The translations under genes and the position numbers were made by a program. 61,820 bases of DNA from Acetofilamentum sp. (GTDB lineage: Bacteria > Bacteroidota > Bacteroidia > Bacteroidales > JAADGE01): assembly GCA_020720665.1 (NCBI GenBank), contig DYOF01000003.1, positions 1 to 61,820 of the forward strand, in the 5' to 3' direction. Each line of letters starts with the position of its first letter. Position 1 is the stretch's first letter. The notes beneath the pieces are model-generated. The model worked only from the letters and a program-made list of their open reading frames with translations, did not search any database and was not told the DNA's origin. This document shows, in pieces, positions 8,879-18,404 of the stretch.

Positions 8879-9580
8879 TCAGCCTAACTCTGAAATGTTT
8901 TTTAATTTTTTGATATCTAAAAGCTTAATTTTCCTTTTGTCCAAATCTATTATATTTTCTTTTTTTAGCTCCGAAAGTAATCGAATTACTGATTCGGTAG
9001 CTGTTCCTACGATTCCGGCAAGCTCCTCCCTTGTTAAAAAAATATTCAATTCGCCATTTTTATTAATACCGAAATTTTCATTCAAAAGTAATAATATCTC
9101 GGCTAAACGTTCTTTAACATTTTTTTGAGCAATATCGAGTATGTACTGATTGGCATGACCGAGTTCAACACAAGATAATTTAATAACACTCATTGAAAAG
9201 CCGGAATTTTCTTTTACTAATTTAATAAAATGCGATGACGGGATAATACATACCGTACAATCTTCAATAACCTTTGTTGTAGTACAAGCTAAATCTTCCG
9301 ATAAAATTGAGCGAAACCCAAAAATATCGCCTTTTTTGGAAAACCTTATTATTTGTTCTTTTCCGTCATTTCCGGTTTTATAATGCTTAACTATTCCCGA
9401 ATTCACACAATAAACACCATGAACTTTTGTTCTTTCATTATAAATTATTTCTCCTTTTTTATATGAATTACAATTTTTTACATAAGACAAAACATCAGCT
9501 TCATCATTTGTTAAGTTTTTAAAAATCGGATTATTAATAAAACAAAATTCACAAACAGGTGTTTTTTCTTTTTCTATCAT
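8879..9580 (-). CDS. Crp/Fnr family transcriptional regulator
   Basis: This is a 233-residue regulator from the ATG at 9580. A TTG 21 bases upstream overlaps a promoter box and is not the start. Residues about 25-140 form the cyclic-nucleotide-binding-type barrel (GEIIYNERTKVHGVYCVNSGIVKHY, KGDIFGFRSILS). Residues about 150-225 form a winged helix with recognition helix TREELAGIVGTATESVIRLLSELKKENII. The N-terminal CEFC pair recalls FNR proteins, but only two of the four Fnr cluster cysteines have clear counterparts, so oxygen sensing through 4Fe-4S is possible but unproven. It leads a likely operon with the biotin carrier and propeller/phosphatase genes. Confidence 0.88.
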   Translation of the reverse strand: MIEKEKTPVCEFCFINNPIFKNLTNDEADVLSYVKNCNSYKKGEIIYNERTKVHGVYCVNSGIVKHYKTGNDGKEQIIRFSKKGDIFGFRSILSEDLACTTTKVIEDCTVCIIPSSHFIKLVKENSGFSMSVIKLSCVELGHANQYILDIAQKNVKERLAEILLLLNENFGINKNGELNIFLTREELAGIVGTATESVIRLLSELKKENIIDLDKRKIKLLDIKKLKNISELG

Positions 9581-9598
9581 ATTTTTTTTATAGAACGA

Positions 9599-9606
9599 CA
9601 AAAATA
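9599..9606 (-). promoter_or_regulatory. -7 box of the Crp/Fnr operon
   Basis: On the minus strand 9606-9599 reads TATTTTTG, matching TAnnTTTG, 18 bases before the ATG at 9580. Its position argues against the upstream TTG (9601-9599) as the start codon. Confidence 0.55.
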
Positions 9607-9725
9607 AAAATTTTAATTTTGTAGGAAATGATATTTTCGGTTATTTTGCAAAAAATAAGATTTATATCATTTTTATAAAACTACCGTAAAATAAAAAACA
9701 ATTACTGAAACTCGAAATATAAAAT

Positions 9726-10160
9726 ATGACTGAAAAAATAAAAACAAATTGGAAAGGAAACATGGCTTTTGAATGGGAGGTAAACGGCCATAAAGTAATG
9801 ATAGATGCAACGCAAAATGTCGGTGGGGAAAACAAAGGCCCTCAACCGAAACCGTTTATGCTGGCAGCTCTCGGCGGATGCACCGGTATGGATGTCGTTT
9901 CAATATTAAAAAAAATGCGTGTAACTGAGTTGATTGAAGATTTTAACGTTGATGTCAGCGGAGAATTAACTGAAGAACATCCCAAACACTTTATAAGTAT
10001 GCATGTGTCATACATTTTCACTCCGAAAGCCGGAGAAGAATTGCCGATGGAAAAATTGGAAAAAGCTGTAAATTTATCCGAAGAAAGATATTGCGGCGTT
10101 AGTGAAGTTTACCGAAAAGCAAATATAAAAATGACTTCAGAAATAATTATAAAGAAATAA
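9726..10160 (+). CDS. OsmC/Ohr family protein
   Basis: A 144-residue protein with the OsmC fold. The two redox-active cysteine positions of the family are present: LAALGGCTGMDVVSIL (Cys near residue 52) and SEERYCGVSEVYR (Cys near 120). Family members reduce organic or lipid hydroperoxides in the cytoplasm, using a thiol reductant such as lipoylated proteins. This one belongs to the short YhfA-like branch rather than Ohr proper, so the substrate is uncertain. It is transcribed divergently from the Crp/Fnr operon and is followed by a terminator at 10189-10213, so it is probably monocistronic. Confidence 0.85.
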   Translation: MTEKIKTNWKGNMAFEWEVNGHKVMIDATQNVGGENKGPQPKPFMLAALGGCTGMDVVSILKKMRVTELIEDFNVDVSGELTEEHPKHFISMHVSYIFTPKAGEELPMEKLEKAVNLSEERYCGVSEVYRKANIKMTSEIIIKK

Positions 10161-10188
10161 TTACATCACTTTTTTATTTAAAATAATC

Positions 10189-10213
10189 AAGAAGAGAAGC
10201 CTAATCTCTTCTT
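10189..10213 (+). terminator. Rho-independent terminator after the OsmC gene
   Basis: A 9-bp perfect stem (aagaagaga / tctcttctt) with a 7-nt loop runs directly into a T tract (10212-10219), 28 bases after the osmC stop. Confidence 0.85.
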
Positions 10214-10260
10214 TTTTTTATAAAAATTCTGCATAGGGAATAAAAACATAGAGAAATAAT

Positions 10261-10268
10261 TATTTTTG
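10261..10268 (+). promoter_or_regulatory. -7 box of the glycyl-tRNA synthetase gene
   Basis: TATTTTTG matches TAnnTTTG 21 bases before the ATG at 10290. It overlaps an in-frame TTG at 10266, which is therefore rejected as the start. Confidence 0.6.
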
Positions 10269-10289
10269 CACACATATAAAAATTTTAAA

Positions 10290-11843
10290 ATGACAAATCC
10301 TGATAAGTTTAAAAAAATTATAGCCCATGCGAAAGAGTATGGTTTTGTTTTTCAATCAAGTGAAATATATGACGGACTAAGTGCCGTATATGATTACGGT
10401 CAAAACGGTTCGGAACTGAAAAATAACATCAAAAAATATTGGTTAGATTCAATGGTTATGTTGCATGAAAATATTGTCGGAATTGATTCTGCAATATTTA
10501 TGCACCCTACAGTTTGGAAGGCTTCCGGTCATGTCGGGGCTTTTAACGACCCTTTAATTGATAATAAAGATTCCAAAAAAAGATATCGAGCGGATGTTTT
10601 AATAGAAGAACATATTGAAAAAATTAACGAAAAAATTGAAAAAGAAATTGAAAAAGCACAGATGCGTTTCGGCAATCAATTTGATGAAAAACAATTTCGT
10701 ACAACAAATCAAAGAGTAATTGAAAGGCAATCAAAAATAGATGAGATTTTAAATCGTTTCAAAAAAGCAACCGAACTGTCTGATTTAAACGAAATAAAAC
10801 AAATTATTATTGATAATGAAATTACTTGCCCTGTTTCCGGCAGTAAAAATTGGACTGATGTCAGACAATTTAATTTAATGTTTGACACAAAACTCGGTTC
10901 AGTCAGCGAAGATGCTGATTTAATTTATTTGAGACCGGAAACCGCACAAGGTATTTTCGTAAATTATTTGAATGTACAAAAAACCGGACGAATGAAATTG
11001 CCGTTCGGAATTGCTCAAATAGGAAAAGCATTTCGCAACGAAATTGTTGCTCGACAATTTATATTCAGAATGCGAGAATTTGAACAAATGGAAATGCAAT
11101 TTTTTATTCGTCCCGGGGAAGAAGATAAATGGTTTGACTATTGGAAAAAAAACAGAATGAAATGGCATGAAGTTTTAGGTATGGGTGATGAAAACTACAG
11201 ATTCCACGATCACCAAAACTTAGCACATTATGCCAAAGCCGCAACCGATATCGAGTTTAATTTTCCGTTCGGGTTTAAGGAATTAGAGGGAATTCATTCT
11301 CGTACTGATTTTGACTTATCACAGCATCAGGAACACTCCGGAAAAAAACTTCAATATTTTGATCCTGAAACAAATGAATCATATGTTCCGTTTGTTATCG
11401 AAACTTCAATCGGTGTTGACCGAATGTTTTTATCAATCTTATCACATGCGTATCAAGAAGAAATTATACCGAATAATGACGGGAATACAGAATCAAGAGT
11501 CGTACTTAAAATTCCTGAAGCATTAGCACCGATTAAAGCAGCTATTTTACCCCTTGTTAAAAAAGACGGATTACCTGAATTAGCTCGAACAATTATGAAC
11601 GAACTGAAGTATGATTTTAACTGCAGCTATGAAGATAAAGACTCTATCGGTAAACGATACAGACGCCACGACGCAATCGGAACGCCTTATTGCATAACCG
11701 TTGACCATCAATCCCTTCAAGACAATACAGTTACATTGAGAGACCGCGACACGATGGTACAAAAAAGAGTTGAAATATCTAAATTAGCAGAGATTATCAA
11801 TCAAAAAACAAACTTAAAAAGCCTGTTTAAACAAATAAATTAA
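10290..11843 (+). CDS. glyS: Glycyl-tRNA synthetase, single-chain (alpha2) type
   Basis: A 517-residue class II aminoacyl-tRNA synthetase charging tRNA-Gly in the cytoplasm. It has the expected N-terminal FVFQSSEIYDGLSAVYDYG segment, the RPETAQGIFVNY motif, class II motif 2 (IGKAFRNEI, about residues 248-256) and motif 3 (ETSIGVDRMFLSIL, near 378). The C-terminal anticodon-binding domain starts near PIKAAILPLVKK. The charged insertion between residues about 105 and 170 is normal for this form. ATG 10290 is chosen because the upstream TTG lies inside the promoter box. The dusB gene follows after 8 bases, making a tRNA-function operon. Confidence 0.95.
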   Translation: MTNPDKFKKIIAHAKEYGFVFQSSEIYDGLSAVYDYGQNGSELKNNIKKYWLDSMVMLHENIVGIDSAIFMHPTVWKASGHVGAFNDPLIDNKDSKKRYRADVLIEEHIEKINEKIEKEIEKAQMRFGNQFDEKQFRTTNQRVIERQSKIDEILNRFKKATELSDLNEIKQIIIDNEITCPVSGSKNWTDVRQFNLMFDTKLGSVSEDADLIYLRPETAQGIFVNYLNVQKTGRMKLPFGIAQIGKAFRNEIVARQFIFRMREFEQMEMQFFIRPGEEDKWFDYWKKNRMKWHEVLGMGDENYRFHDHQNLAHYAKAATDIEFNFPFGFKELEGIHSRTDFDLSQHQEHSGKKLQYFDPETNESYVPFVIETSIGVDRMFLSILSHAYQEEIIPNNDGNTESRVVLKIPEALAPIKAAILPLVKKDGLPELARTIMNELKYDFNCSYEDKDSIGKRYRRHDAIGTPYCITVDHQSLQDNTVTLRDRDTMVQKRVEISKLAEIINQKTNLKSLFKQIN

Positions 11844-11851
11844 CTTTCGGT

Positions 11852-12832
11852 TTGAAAATCGGCAATATTGAAATACCTGAATTTCCGCTTTTGTTAGCAC
11901 CGATGGAAGATATAACCGATCGTTCCTTCAGACAATTATGTAAAGAGTTCGGAGCCGACATTCTATACACCGAATTTGTTGCATCTGAAGCATTAATCAG
12001 GAATATTGAAAAGTCTTTTCAAAAACTTAATATTGAGGACACTGAAAGACCTGTAGGAATTCAAATATACGGTCATCGAATTGATGCCATGGTAGAAGCC
12101 GCTAAAATTGCAGAACAATACAAGCCGGATTTAATCGATATAAATTTTGGCTGCCCGGTTAAAAAAATTGCGATGAGAGGAGCCGGTGCAGGTATGTTGA
12201 GAGACGTTCCTACAATGATAAAAATGACAAAAGCCGTAGTAGATGCAGTAAAAATACCCGTTACGGTAAAAACAAGACTCGGTTGGGATTCTGAAAGTTT
12301 AATTATTGACCAAATTGCCCAAGAATTACAAGACACCGGAATAAGTGCATTAACCATACACGGAAGAACAAGAGCTCAGTTGTACAGAGGAACTTCGGAT
12401 TGGTCTTTGATTAAAAAAATTAAAGAAAATCCTCAAATTAATATTCCGATAATCGGTAACGGAGATATAAATGATGGTAAATCTGCAAAAAATGCTTTTG
12501 AAAACTTTAATGTTGACGGAATCATGATAGGACGAGCAGCAATAGGAAAACCATGGATTTTTAAAGAAATAAAACACTTTTTAAAAACCGGTAAAATTAT
12601 GCCCGAACCGTCAATTTCTGAAAAAGTTGAAACTGCTAAAAATCATTTTAAAAAATCATTGGCAATAAAAGACGGAAAAAAAGGGTTTTATGAAATGAGA
12701 AGGCATTTTGCATTATATTTTAAAAATTTACCTGATTTTAAATCTTTGAGATTAAAATTATTAACTTCGACTGACGAAAATGAAATAATTGATATTTTGA
12801 ATACAATACGTGAACAGTACAAAGACCTCTAA
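11852..12832 (+). CDS. dusB: tRNA-dihydrouridine synthase B
   Basis: A 326-residue FMN-dependent enzyme that reduces specific uridines in tRNA to dihydrouridine. It is a TIM barrel with LLAPMEDITDRSFRQLC at the start, catalytic Cys in DINFGCPVKK (near residue 102), FMN contacts VKTRLGW and TIHGRTRAQLYRG, and the phosphate loop NGDINDG plus GIMIGRAAIGKPWIF. A C-terminal helical tRNA-binding region follows. The start is a TTG 8 bases after the glyS stop. The first residues (KIGNIEIPEFPLLLAPM) align with the usual N-terminus of the family, and no better ATG is available. Probably translated from the glyS transcript. Confidence 0.93.
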   Translation: MKIGNIEIPEFPLLLAPMEDITDRSFRQLCKEFGADILYTEFVASEALIRNIEKSFQKLNIEDTERPVGIQIYGHRIDAMVEAAKIAEQYKPDLIDINFGCPVKKIAMRGAGAGMLRDVPTMIKMTKAVVDAVKIPVTVKTRLGWDSESLIIDQIAQELQDTGISALTIHGRTRAQLYRGTSDWSLIKKIKENPQINIPIIGNGDINDGKSAKNAFENFNVDGIMIGRAAIGKPWIFKEIKHFLKTGKIMPEPSISEKVETAKNHFKKSLAIKDGKKGFYEMRRHFALYFKNLPDFKSLRLKLLTSTDENEIIDILNTIREQYKDL

Positions 12833-12843
12833 TCTCTGAAAAA

Positions 12844-15585
12844 ATGCTGAACAATAAAACATTGCTGATTGTTTCCGGTATAGCCGTTGCTGCCGTTATT
12901 CTTGTTTTTTTATTTGTCGGCAAAGAAAGCAAAACACTTTCTCCGGTTATTAAAGCCATTCCGAACAAAGCGGCATTTATAATTGAAACTTCTGATTTTA
13001 ACTACTTAACAAATAAAATATCAAAAAACGAAAATTTAAAATCTTTACTTTCTCAATCTAAATTCTCAAAACACTTTTATAATCAACTGATTTTTATTGA
13101 CTCTGTTATAAGACATGAAAAAACATTCAGCGATTTTATCAACCAAAAAACCGTTATCTTATCAGCCCACTATTTAGGACAAAATAATTTAGATTACTTA
13201 TTTGCTACCGGATTTTCCGGAAAAAAATCAGATATTGATAAAATTAATCAATCTATAAAAAAACTAAACGACAATTCTCCTGTTAATACCATTAATTTTG
13301 CCGGTGCCGAAATATTTAAAATATCATTAAAGGGTTCAAAATCTGATATTTATTATTCATTTTTTGAAGATTACTTTTTATTAAGTTATTCAGAAATCAT
13401 CCTGCAAAAATCAATTAAAAATATTAACAGCGGTGCAAGCCTTTTTGATTCTCCTAATTTTAAATCTCTTTATCAAAAAACAGGCAAAAAAAATGACGCA
13501 ACACTATATATTTGTTATGAAAACCTTTTTTCATATATAGAAATTAAAGGACAACAATTGTATCGAAGCAGATTTAATTTATTAAGAAATTTTGCTGATT
13601 GGACGGCACTGGATATCCAAATTAAAAAGAAAGATATCAAGTTTACAGGACACACAACATTAAAATCAGAAATGCAATATTTAAAACTTTTTGAAAATGT
13701 TACTCCCGAAAACGCCGAAATTTTAAAAATATTACCTGAAAAAACTTCATCCTTTGTTTCATTAAATATCGGAACAGGCTCACAATTCAAATACAAGTAT
13801 GAAGACTACTGCGGACTTATCAGAACCTTAAACGATTATCAAGTTAAATTGGCTGAATTTAATAAAGAATACGACTTCACTGACGATAAAAACACGCTTT
13901 ATGAATTAATCGGCGGAGAAGTTTCTCTCTTTACCGAAGACGTTTTTAAAAACGGAAAAGAACAAAATACTTTTTTTGCAGTCAGCTACAAAGAAAAATC
14001 AGATATCGAAAAGTTTTTCAACATAATAATTAAAACACATTCCGCAAAAAAAAACGAACCCGAAGATACATACAAAAGCAATTATATTTCTAATGATAAC
14101 GAATATATAATTTATAAAAATCCCGAAATTAAATTACCGGAAATTTTTTTCGGTGAACTGTTTAAAAATATTGATGCAAATTATATTTGCCTGATTAAAA
14201 ACTTTATTGTTTTCGGAGAAAATAAAACCGCTTTGTACGGATTAATAGACTCTTTTGAGAAGGACAAAACTCTGAAACGAAAATCTCAAAACTATTCTTT
14301 TCTTAAAAGTTTAGCCGATCAGTCTAATATTTTGTTTTTTATTGATCCGATTCATGCCGAAAGTATTTTAAAAAGCCTGTTTATAAACTTCTCCTTTGAT
14401 AAAACCCAAGGAATTAACAGAATACAAGGACCTGCCGTACAATTTATTGCTGACAATTACCCGATTTATACAACAATTAAGATTTCATTTAATTCTGACC
14501 GTCAACAATCAGCAGAATCTGTTTGGGAGCTAAGGTTAGACACCGTAATATCCGAAAAACCCTATATTGTTTTAAACCATGAAACACTTGAAAAAGAAAT
14601 TGTGATTCAAGATCTTGCAAACAAAATATATTTAATAGATAAAAACGGTAATATTCTTTGGAACAGACAATTAGACGGGATAATTATCTCAAATATCTAT
14701 CAAATTGATTACTATGAAAACAGTAAACTCCAATTAATCTTTAATACAAAAAATAAAATTTATTGTATTGACAGAAAAGGAAATTGGTTAGAAGGCTACC
14801 CTATCGAATTAAAATCGCCGGCAACAAACGGATTATCAGTGTTTGATTATGACAATGATAAAAATTACAGAATATTTATTGCCGGAGAAAATAAAAAAAT
14901 TTATCTCTATAACAAAGACGGAAAAATTGTTGACGGGTGGGTTTTTGAACACACGCAAAGTGAAGTAACAAATGAAATAAACCATTATAAAAATGCTGAC
15001 AATGACTATATTACATTCAGAGACAAAACAAATATTTACATTTTAAATCGCAGAGGAGAAACCCGAATAGTTCCCGATATAAATATTCCGCTTTCCGACA
15101 ATAACAAAATATATTTTCATGTAAATAATGAAAAAGCATTTTTTACAACAACAAGTCCTGCCGGAACCATTTATTTAATTTCAGAAACCGGAAAGACTGA
15201 AAATATTAACATTAAAAAAGTATCTGATAATCATCACTTTTTACAAACCGATGTAACTAATGATAATTTCCCTGATTTTATCTTTACCGATAAAAATTCG
15301 ACAACTGTTTATGACGGTAAAACACGAAAACTATTTTTCTCATATGAATTTGATGATACAATTGAAAATGAATTATTTGAATATGTTTTTTCTGACAACG
15401 ATATTCGTTTAGGTGCAACTTCTGCCGATAAAATTTATTTGATAACAAATAACGGAAAAATTTCTGAGGGTTTTCCGCTTAACGGAACCGGTCGTTTTAG
15501 TATTACAAAATTTACCGAATCGGAAGAATTCTCATTAATCGTAGGAAATAAAGATAATTATTTATACAAATACCAAATTAAATAA
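12844..15585 (+). CDS. Membrane-anchored two-domain protein (DUF3352-like plus beta-propeller)
   Basis: A 913-residue protein with one N-terminal membrane helix (LLIVSGIAVAAVILVFLFVG, residues 7-26) and a large extracytoplasmic part. Residues about 35-560 resemble DUF3352-type proteins: repeated alternation of short beta strands and helices that begins PNKAAFIIETSDF. Residues about 580-913 contain PQQ/FG-GAP-like propeller repeats (DKNGNILWNRQLDG, DRKGNWLEGYPIEL, NKDGKIVDGWVFE, TNNGKISEGFPLNGTG). No catalytic motif is visible. It is 11 bases after dusB but in a different functional class, and it opens a run of five plus-strand envelope genes. A role in envelope assembly or stress sensing is only inference. 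Confidence 0.7.
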   Translation: MLNNKTLLIVSGIAVAAVILVFLFVGKESKTLSPVIKAIPNKAAFIIETSDFNYLTNKISKNENLKSLLSQSKFSKHFYNQLIFIDSVIRHEKTFSDFINQKTVILSAHYLGQNNLDYLFATGFSGKKSDIDKINQSIKKLNDNSPVNTINFAGAEIFKISLKGSKSDIYYSFFEDYFLLSYSEIILQKSIKNINSGASLFDSPNFKSLYQKTGKKNDATLYICYENLFSYIEIKGQQLYRSRFNLLRNFADWTALDIQIKKKDIKFTGHTTLKSEMQYLKLFENVTPENAEILKILPEKTSSFVSLNIGTGSQFKYKYEDYCGLIRTLNDYQVKLAEFNKEYDFTDDKNTLYELIGGEVSLFTEDVFKNGKEQNTFFAVSYKEKSDIEKFFNIIIKTHSAKKNEPEDTYKSNYISNDNEYIIYKNPEIKLPEIFFGELFKNIDANYICLIKNFIVFGENKTALYGLIDSFEKDKTLKRKSQNYSFLKSLADQSNILFFIDPIHAESILKSLFINFSFDKTQGINRIQGPAVQFIADNYPIYTTIKISFNSDRQQSAESVWELRLDTVISEKPYIVLNHETLEKEIVIQDLANKIYLIDKNGNILWNRQLDGIIISNIYQIDYYENSKLQLIFNTKNKIYCIDRKGNWLEGYPIELKSPATNGLSVFDYDNDKNYRIFIAGENKKIYLYNKDGKIVDGWVFEHTQSEVTNEINHYKNADNDYITFRDKTNIYILNRRGETRIVPDINIPLSDNNKIYFHVNNEKAFFTTTSPAGTIYLISETGKTENINIKKVSDNHHFLQTDVTNDNFPDFIFTDKNSTTVYDGKTRKLFFSYEFDDTIENELFEYVFSDNDIRLGATSADKIYLITNNGKISEGFPLNGTGRFSITKFTESEEFSLIVGNKDNYLYKYQIK

Positions 15586-15592
15586 AAAGTAT

Positions 15593-15600
15593 TAACTTTG
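15593..15600 (+). promoter_or_regulatory. -7 box upstream of the lipoprotein gene at 15641
   Basis: TAACTTTG matches TAnnTTTG and lies just after the stop of the preceding gene, 40 bases before the next ATG. The next three or four genes could therefore be transcribed separately from dusB and the DUF3352-like gene. Confidence 0.5.
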
Positions 15601-15640
15601 CAAATTAACCTTATATATTTAATACCTTTATTTTTAGAAA

Positions 15641-16873
15641 ATGAAATCAAAATCAAAAATTCGGGGAACAAGCACAATAATCATACTGACAATTCTTTTT
15701 TTAGCTTCTTCATGCAGAAAAAACTTTAATATCAATGAATTTGAGAATTTAAACAATGACTCATTAAGTTTTGAAGGCAGTTTAGCCGTACCTGTCATTA
15801 ATACAGAACTTAAATTAGTGAATTTCGTGCCTGAAAACGACTCAAGTCTTTGGATTGAAATTGACGAAAACGACTTAATACATCTTCGAATGTATTACAA
15901 AGATTTAATCGTAATGAAAATGCAAGACATTTATCCGACTCCTGATGTTTTATATCCCGCAGCTCCCGGTATTATTGTTCCTGCTAAAACAAAAGAATTA
16001 AAAACAGACACCTCAAAAATGAAAGTATATAGCAATATTCTCACCGGAAAACTATATTTTCAAAATCCGTCATTTAAATTTAATATTCGAAATTACATTC
16101 CGGTTGTAACATTCTTTAACGCGGATACTTTAACATTTTACAATTATGAGAATACAGCCATATCACATACAGAACATACGGAATATCACATCCCTGCACC
16201 TTCCGGATACGGAACCTATGCCGACACGTCAATAATTATTGACACCGCCTCAATGCCCGTTTTAGACGATGTATTTGCACCTGTTCCGCGATTTTTTTCT
16301 TTTAGCATTTCTTCCGGAAGTCATAACCCGCAAGTCTTGCCCTATGGCGTTACCGGTGAAGAAGAAATGCACATCGATGTTGATGTTGACTTACCCATAG
16401 ATGCTCGATTAGAAACAATCGTAATGAGCGACACCATAAATTTTATGTGGGATTCGGAAACATTTGAACAAATTAAATCCGCCACACTCAAAGTTCGCTT
16501 TAAAAACGGTTTTCCTATTGACGGATTTTCACAAATATACATTACTGATACAACCGCAACCGGCGATATCGGCAACATTATTGACTCCTTATTTACAGAC
16601 ACCTCACTTCCGGATGTTACAAATGAAGGTTGGCACTTAAATCCGGCAGAAACAGATGCTCAAGGCATTGTTACAATCAGTGATGTAAGCGAAATTATTG
16701 TAAGTTTAAGCCAAGAACGGCTAAATTTCTTAAAAAATTCTCACGCATCAAGACTTCTAATTGTCGGGAAATTAAACTCATATCTTTCAAATACCGGATT
16801 ATTTGTTAAATTGTTAGGAAAATACACAATGGGAGTTCAAATTGCCGTAAAAGTGGATTACGATACGAATTAA
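15641..16873 (+). CDS. Predicted lipoprotein of unknown function
   Basis: A 410-residue protein with a lipoprotein signal (IIILTILFLASSC, modified Cys near residue 25) after a basic N-terminus. The mature part is beta-rich and acidic, with repeated short strands (SFEGSLAVPVINTELKLVNFV, DVDLPIDARLETIVMSDTINF) and no enzyme motif. The repeated phrase LAVPVINTELKL resembles surface-exposed lipoproteins of this phylum that are built from beta sandwiches. It precedes the DUF5723 barrel gene by 36 bases, which suggests co-expression and possibly a lipoprotein/barrel pair in the outer membrane. I do not recognise a named family. Confidence 0.65.
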   Translation: MKSKSKIRGTSTIIILTILFLASSCRKNFNINEFENLNNDSLSFEGSLAVPVINTELKLVNFVPENDSSLWIEIDENDLIHLRMYYKDLIVMKMQDIYPTPDVLYPAAPGIIVPAKTKELKTDTSKMKVYSNILTGKLYFQNPSFKFNIRNYIPVVTFFNADTLTFYNYENTAISHTEHTEYHIPAPSGYGTYADTSIIIDTASMPVLDDVFAPVPRFFSFSISSGSHNPQVLPYGVTGEEEMHIDVDVDLPIDARLETIVMSDTINFMWDSETFEQIKSATLKVRFKNGFPIDGFSQIYITDTTATGDIGNIIDSLFTDTSLPDVTNEGWHLNPAETDAQGIVTISDVSEIIVSLSQERLNFLKNSHASRLLIVGKLNSYLSNTGLFVKLLGKYTMGVQIAVKVDYDTN

Positions 16874-16909
16874 TAAGAGAAATTAAAGCATTCTTGTAAT
16901 ATTTTAAAA

Positions 16910-18391
16910 ATGAAAATAATGAAAAAAAGATATATTCGCCTATTATTATTCGGTTTTATTCTGTTTAATTTAAAAATTGTTTCAGCACAAGACAACACAA
17001 TTTACTGGATGAATCATTTGCCGCAAAGTATTAATACAAATCCCGCAAAACAATCCGATTGTAAATTTTTTCTTGATTTACCGATTATCCCGAATTTTTC
17101 TGTGGATTTAGCCCATTCCGGTTTTACTATTAATGATGCATTTAAGGCACATCCTACAATTCCAAATTATTACATGTTAAATTTTGACGGAATTGAAGCA
17201 GCTCTGAATGAAAAAAACAGTATTAGTTCTGAAACGAATATTTCAATTATTAATTTAGGAATCGGGCTATCAAACGACAAAGCAATTTCATTCGGAATAA
17301 ATTATAAAGTTTCCGAGAGTTTTTTATACCCAAAAGCATTAATTGAGCTGAGAAAAGGCAATTATCGAGAAAACGGAACACCGCTTTCTTTTAATTTCGG
17401 ACAAGATTTATTAGCATACCGTGAAATTTATATCGGTTTTTCAAAAAAACTTAACGGTAATCTAAACTTAGGCGGTCGCCTAAAATATCTTTCCGGCTAT
17501 GCTAACATTAAAACAAAATCAATGAAAATTGATTGGTACACATCTACCTTAGACGATGGTATGTATGATTGGACCTTCAACTCAGATTTTGATATCAGAA
17601 CAAGCACTCCGTTTGAATGGGAATTTGCCTATGATTCACTCGGTCATATCTCCGGATTTGAATATGATGACACTTACTTTGATAACATTTTGTCAAATAC
17701 TATGTCGCTTATTTTTCCCCGAAATGCCGGTCTTGCTGTTGATATGGGAGTTGAATATAATCTTAACGAACGTATCACCCTCTCAGCTTCAGTAACTGAT
17801 TTTGGTTTTATCAAATGGAAAACAAACCCTAACAAACTAACCCAACAAGCAAGCTACACATTTTCAGGCTTAGACGTAGGAAAATACATTACATCCATAG
17901 AAAGTCTTCAAAACGATTTTATGACTGAAATGATTGACGATTTAACAGATACATTATTAACTGTTTTCGACCCTGCAATTGAAAAAACTGCATACTCATC
18001 AGGTTTAAATACAAAATTTTTTGCCGGCGGAAATGTTCTGCTTACTGATTGGTTAAACTTCGGATTATTATATCGGGGTGCTATTTTAAATAAAACCTTA
18101 TTTTCGGCATATACCGTATCTGCCAATATGAATTTCATGAAAGGCTGGGCTTATTCACTTACTTATTCTATAAAAGACGGTTTAGCCAATAATGTAGGTA
18201 TGGGCATAGCATATAAAGTCGGTCCGTTTCAAATGTATTTAATAACCGACAATTTATCTGCTCCCTTTTGGGCAATTAACGAAACCGAATTTTCAGATAC
18301 ATGGCTTAGAAATACAAAACGCATTAATCTTAGTTTTGGTGTAAATTTTATTCTGTGCGGACATAAAGATGACATTGGTTTACTTGAATAA
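16910..18391 (+). CDS. DUF5723-type outer-membrane beta-barrel protein
   Basis: A 493-residue protein with a signal peptide ending in VSAQ (about residue 24). The conserved opening NTIYWMNHLPQSINTNPA is typical of DUF5723/PorV-like barrels in Bacteroidetes, where the NPA segment follows the first strand. Alternating amphipathic strands fill the rest (ISFGINYKVSE, LNLGGRLKYLSGYA, ITLSASVTDFGFIKW, VGMGIAYKVGPFQMYLITDNLSAPF), and the last strands give RINLSFGVNFILCG. It is predicted to sit in the outer membrane. Substrate or partner is unknown. A second in-frame ATG nine bases downstream is equally possible. It lies between a lipoprotein gene and a small membrane protein gene. Confidence 0.75.
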   Translation: MKIMKKRYIRLLLFGFILFNLKIVSAQDNTIYWMNHLPQSINTNPAKQSDCKFFLDLPIIPNFSVDLAHSGFTINDAFKAHPTIPNYYMLNFDGIEAALNEKNSISSETNISIINLGIGLSNDKAISFGINYKVSESFLYPKALIELRKGNYRENGTPLSFNFGQDLLAYREIYIGFSKKLNGNLNLGGRLKYLSGYANIKTKSMKIDWYTSTLDDGMYDWTFNSDFDIRTSTPFEWEFAYDSLGHISGFEYDDTYFDNILSNTMSLIFPRNAGLAVDMGVEYNLNERITLSASVTDFGFIKWKTNPNKLTQQASYTFSGLDVGKYITSIESLQNDFMTEMIDDLTDTLLTVFDPAIEKTAYSSGLNTKFFAGGNVLLTDWLNFGLLYRGAILNKTLFSAYTVSANMNFMKGWAYSLTYSIKDGLANNVGMGIAYKVGPFQMYLITDNLSAPFWAINETEFSDTWLRNTKRINLSFGVNFILCGHKDDIGLLE

Positions 18392-18404
18392 ATATTGAAA
18401 AAAA

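Noticed and set aside
10266..10289. Upstream TTG start for glyS (eight extra residues)
   Set aside because: The TTG lies inside the TATTTTTG -7 box; the ATG at 10290 fits the family N-terminus better.
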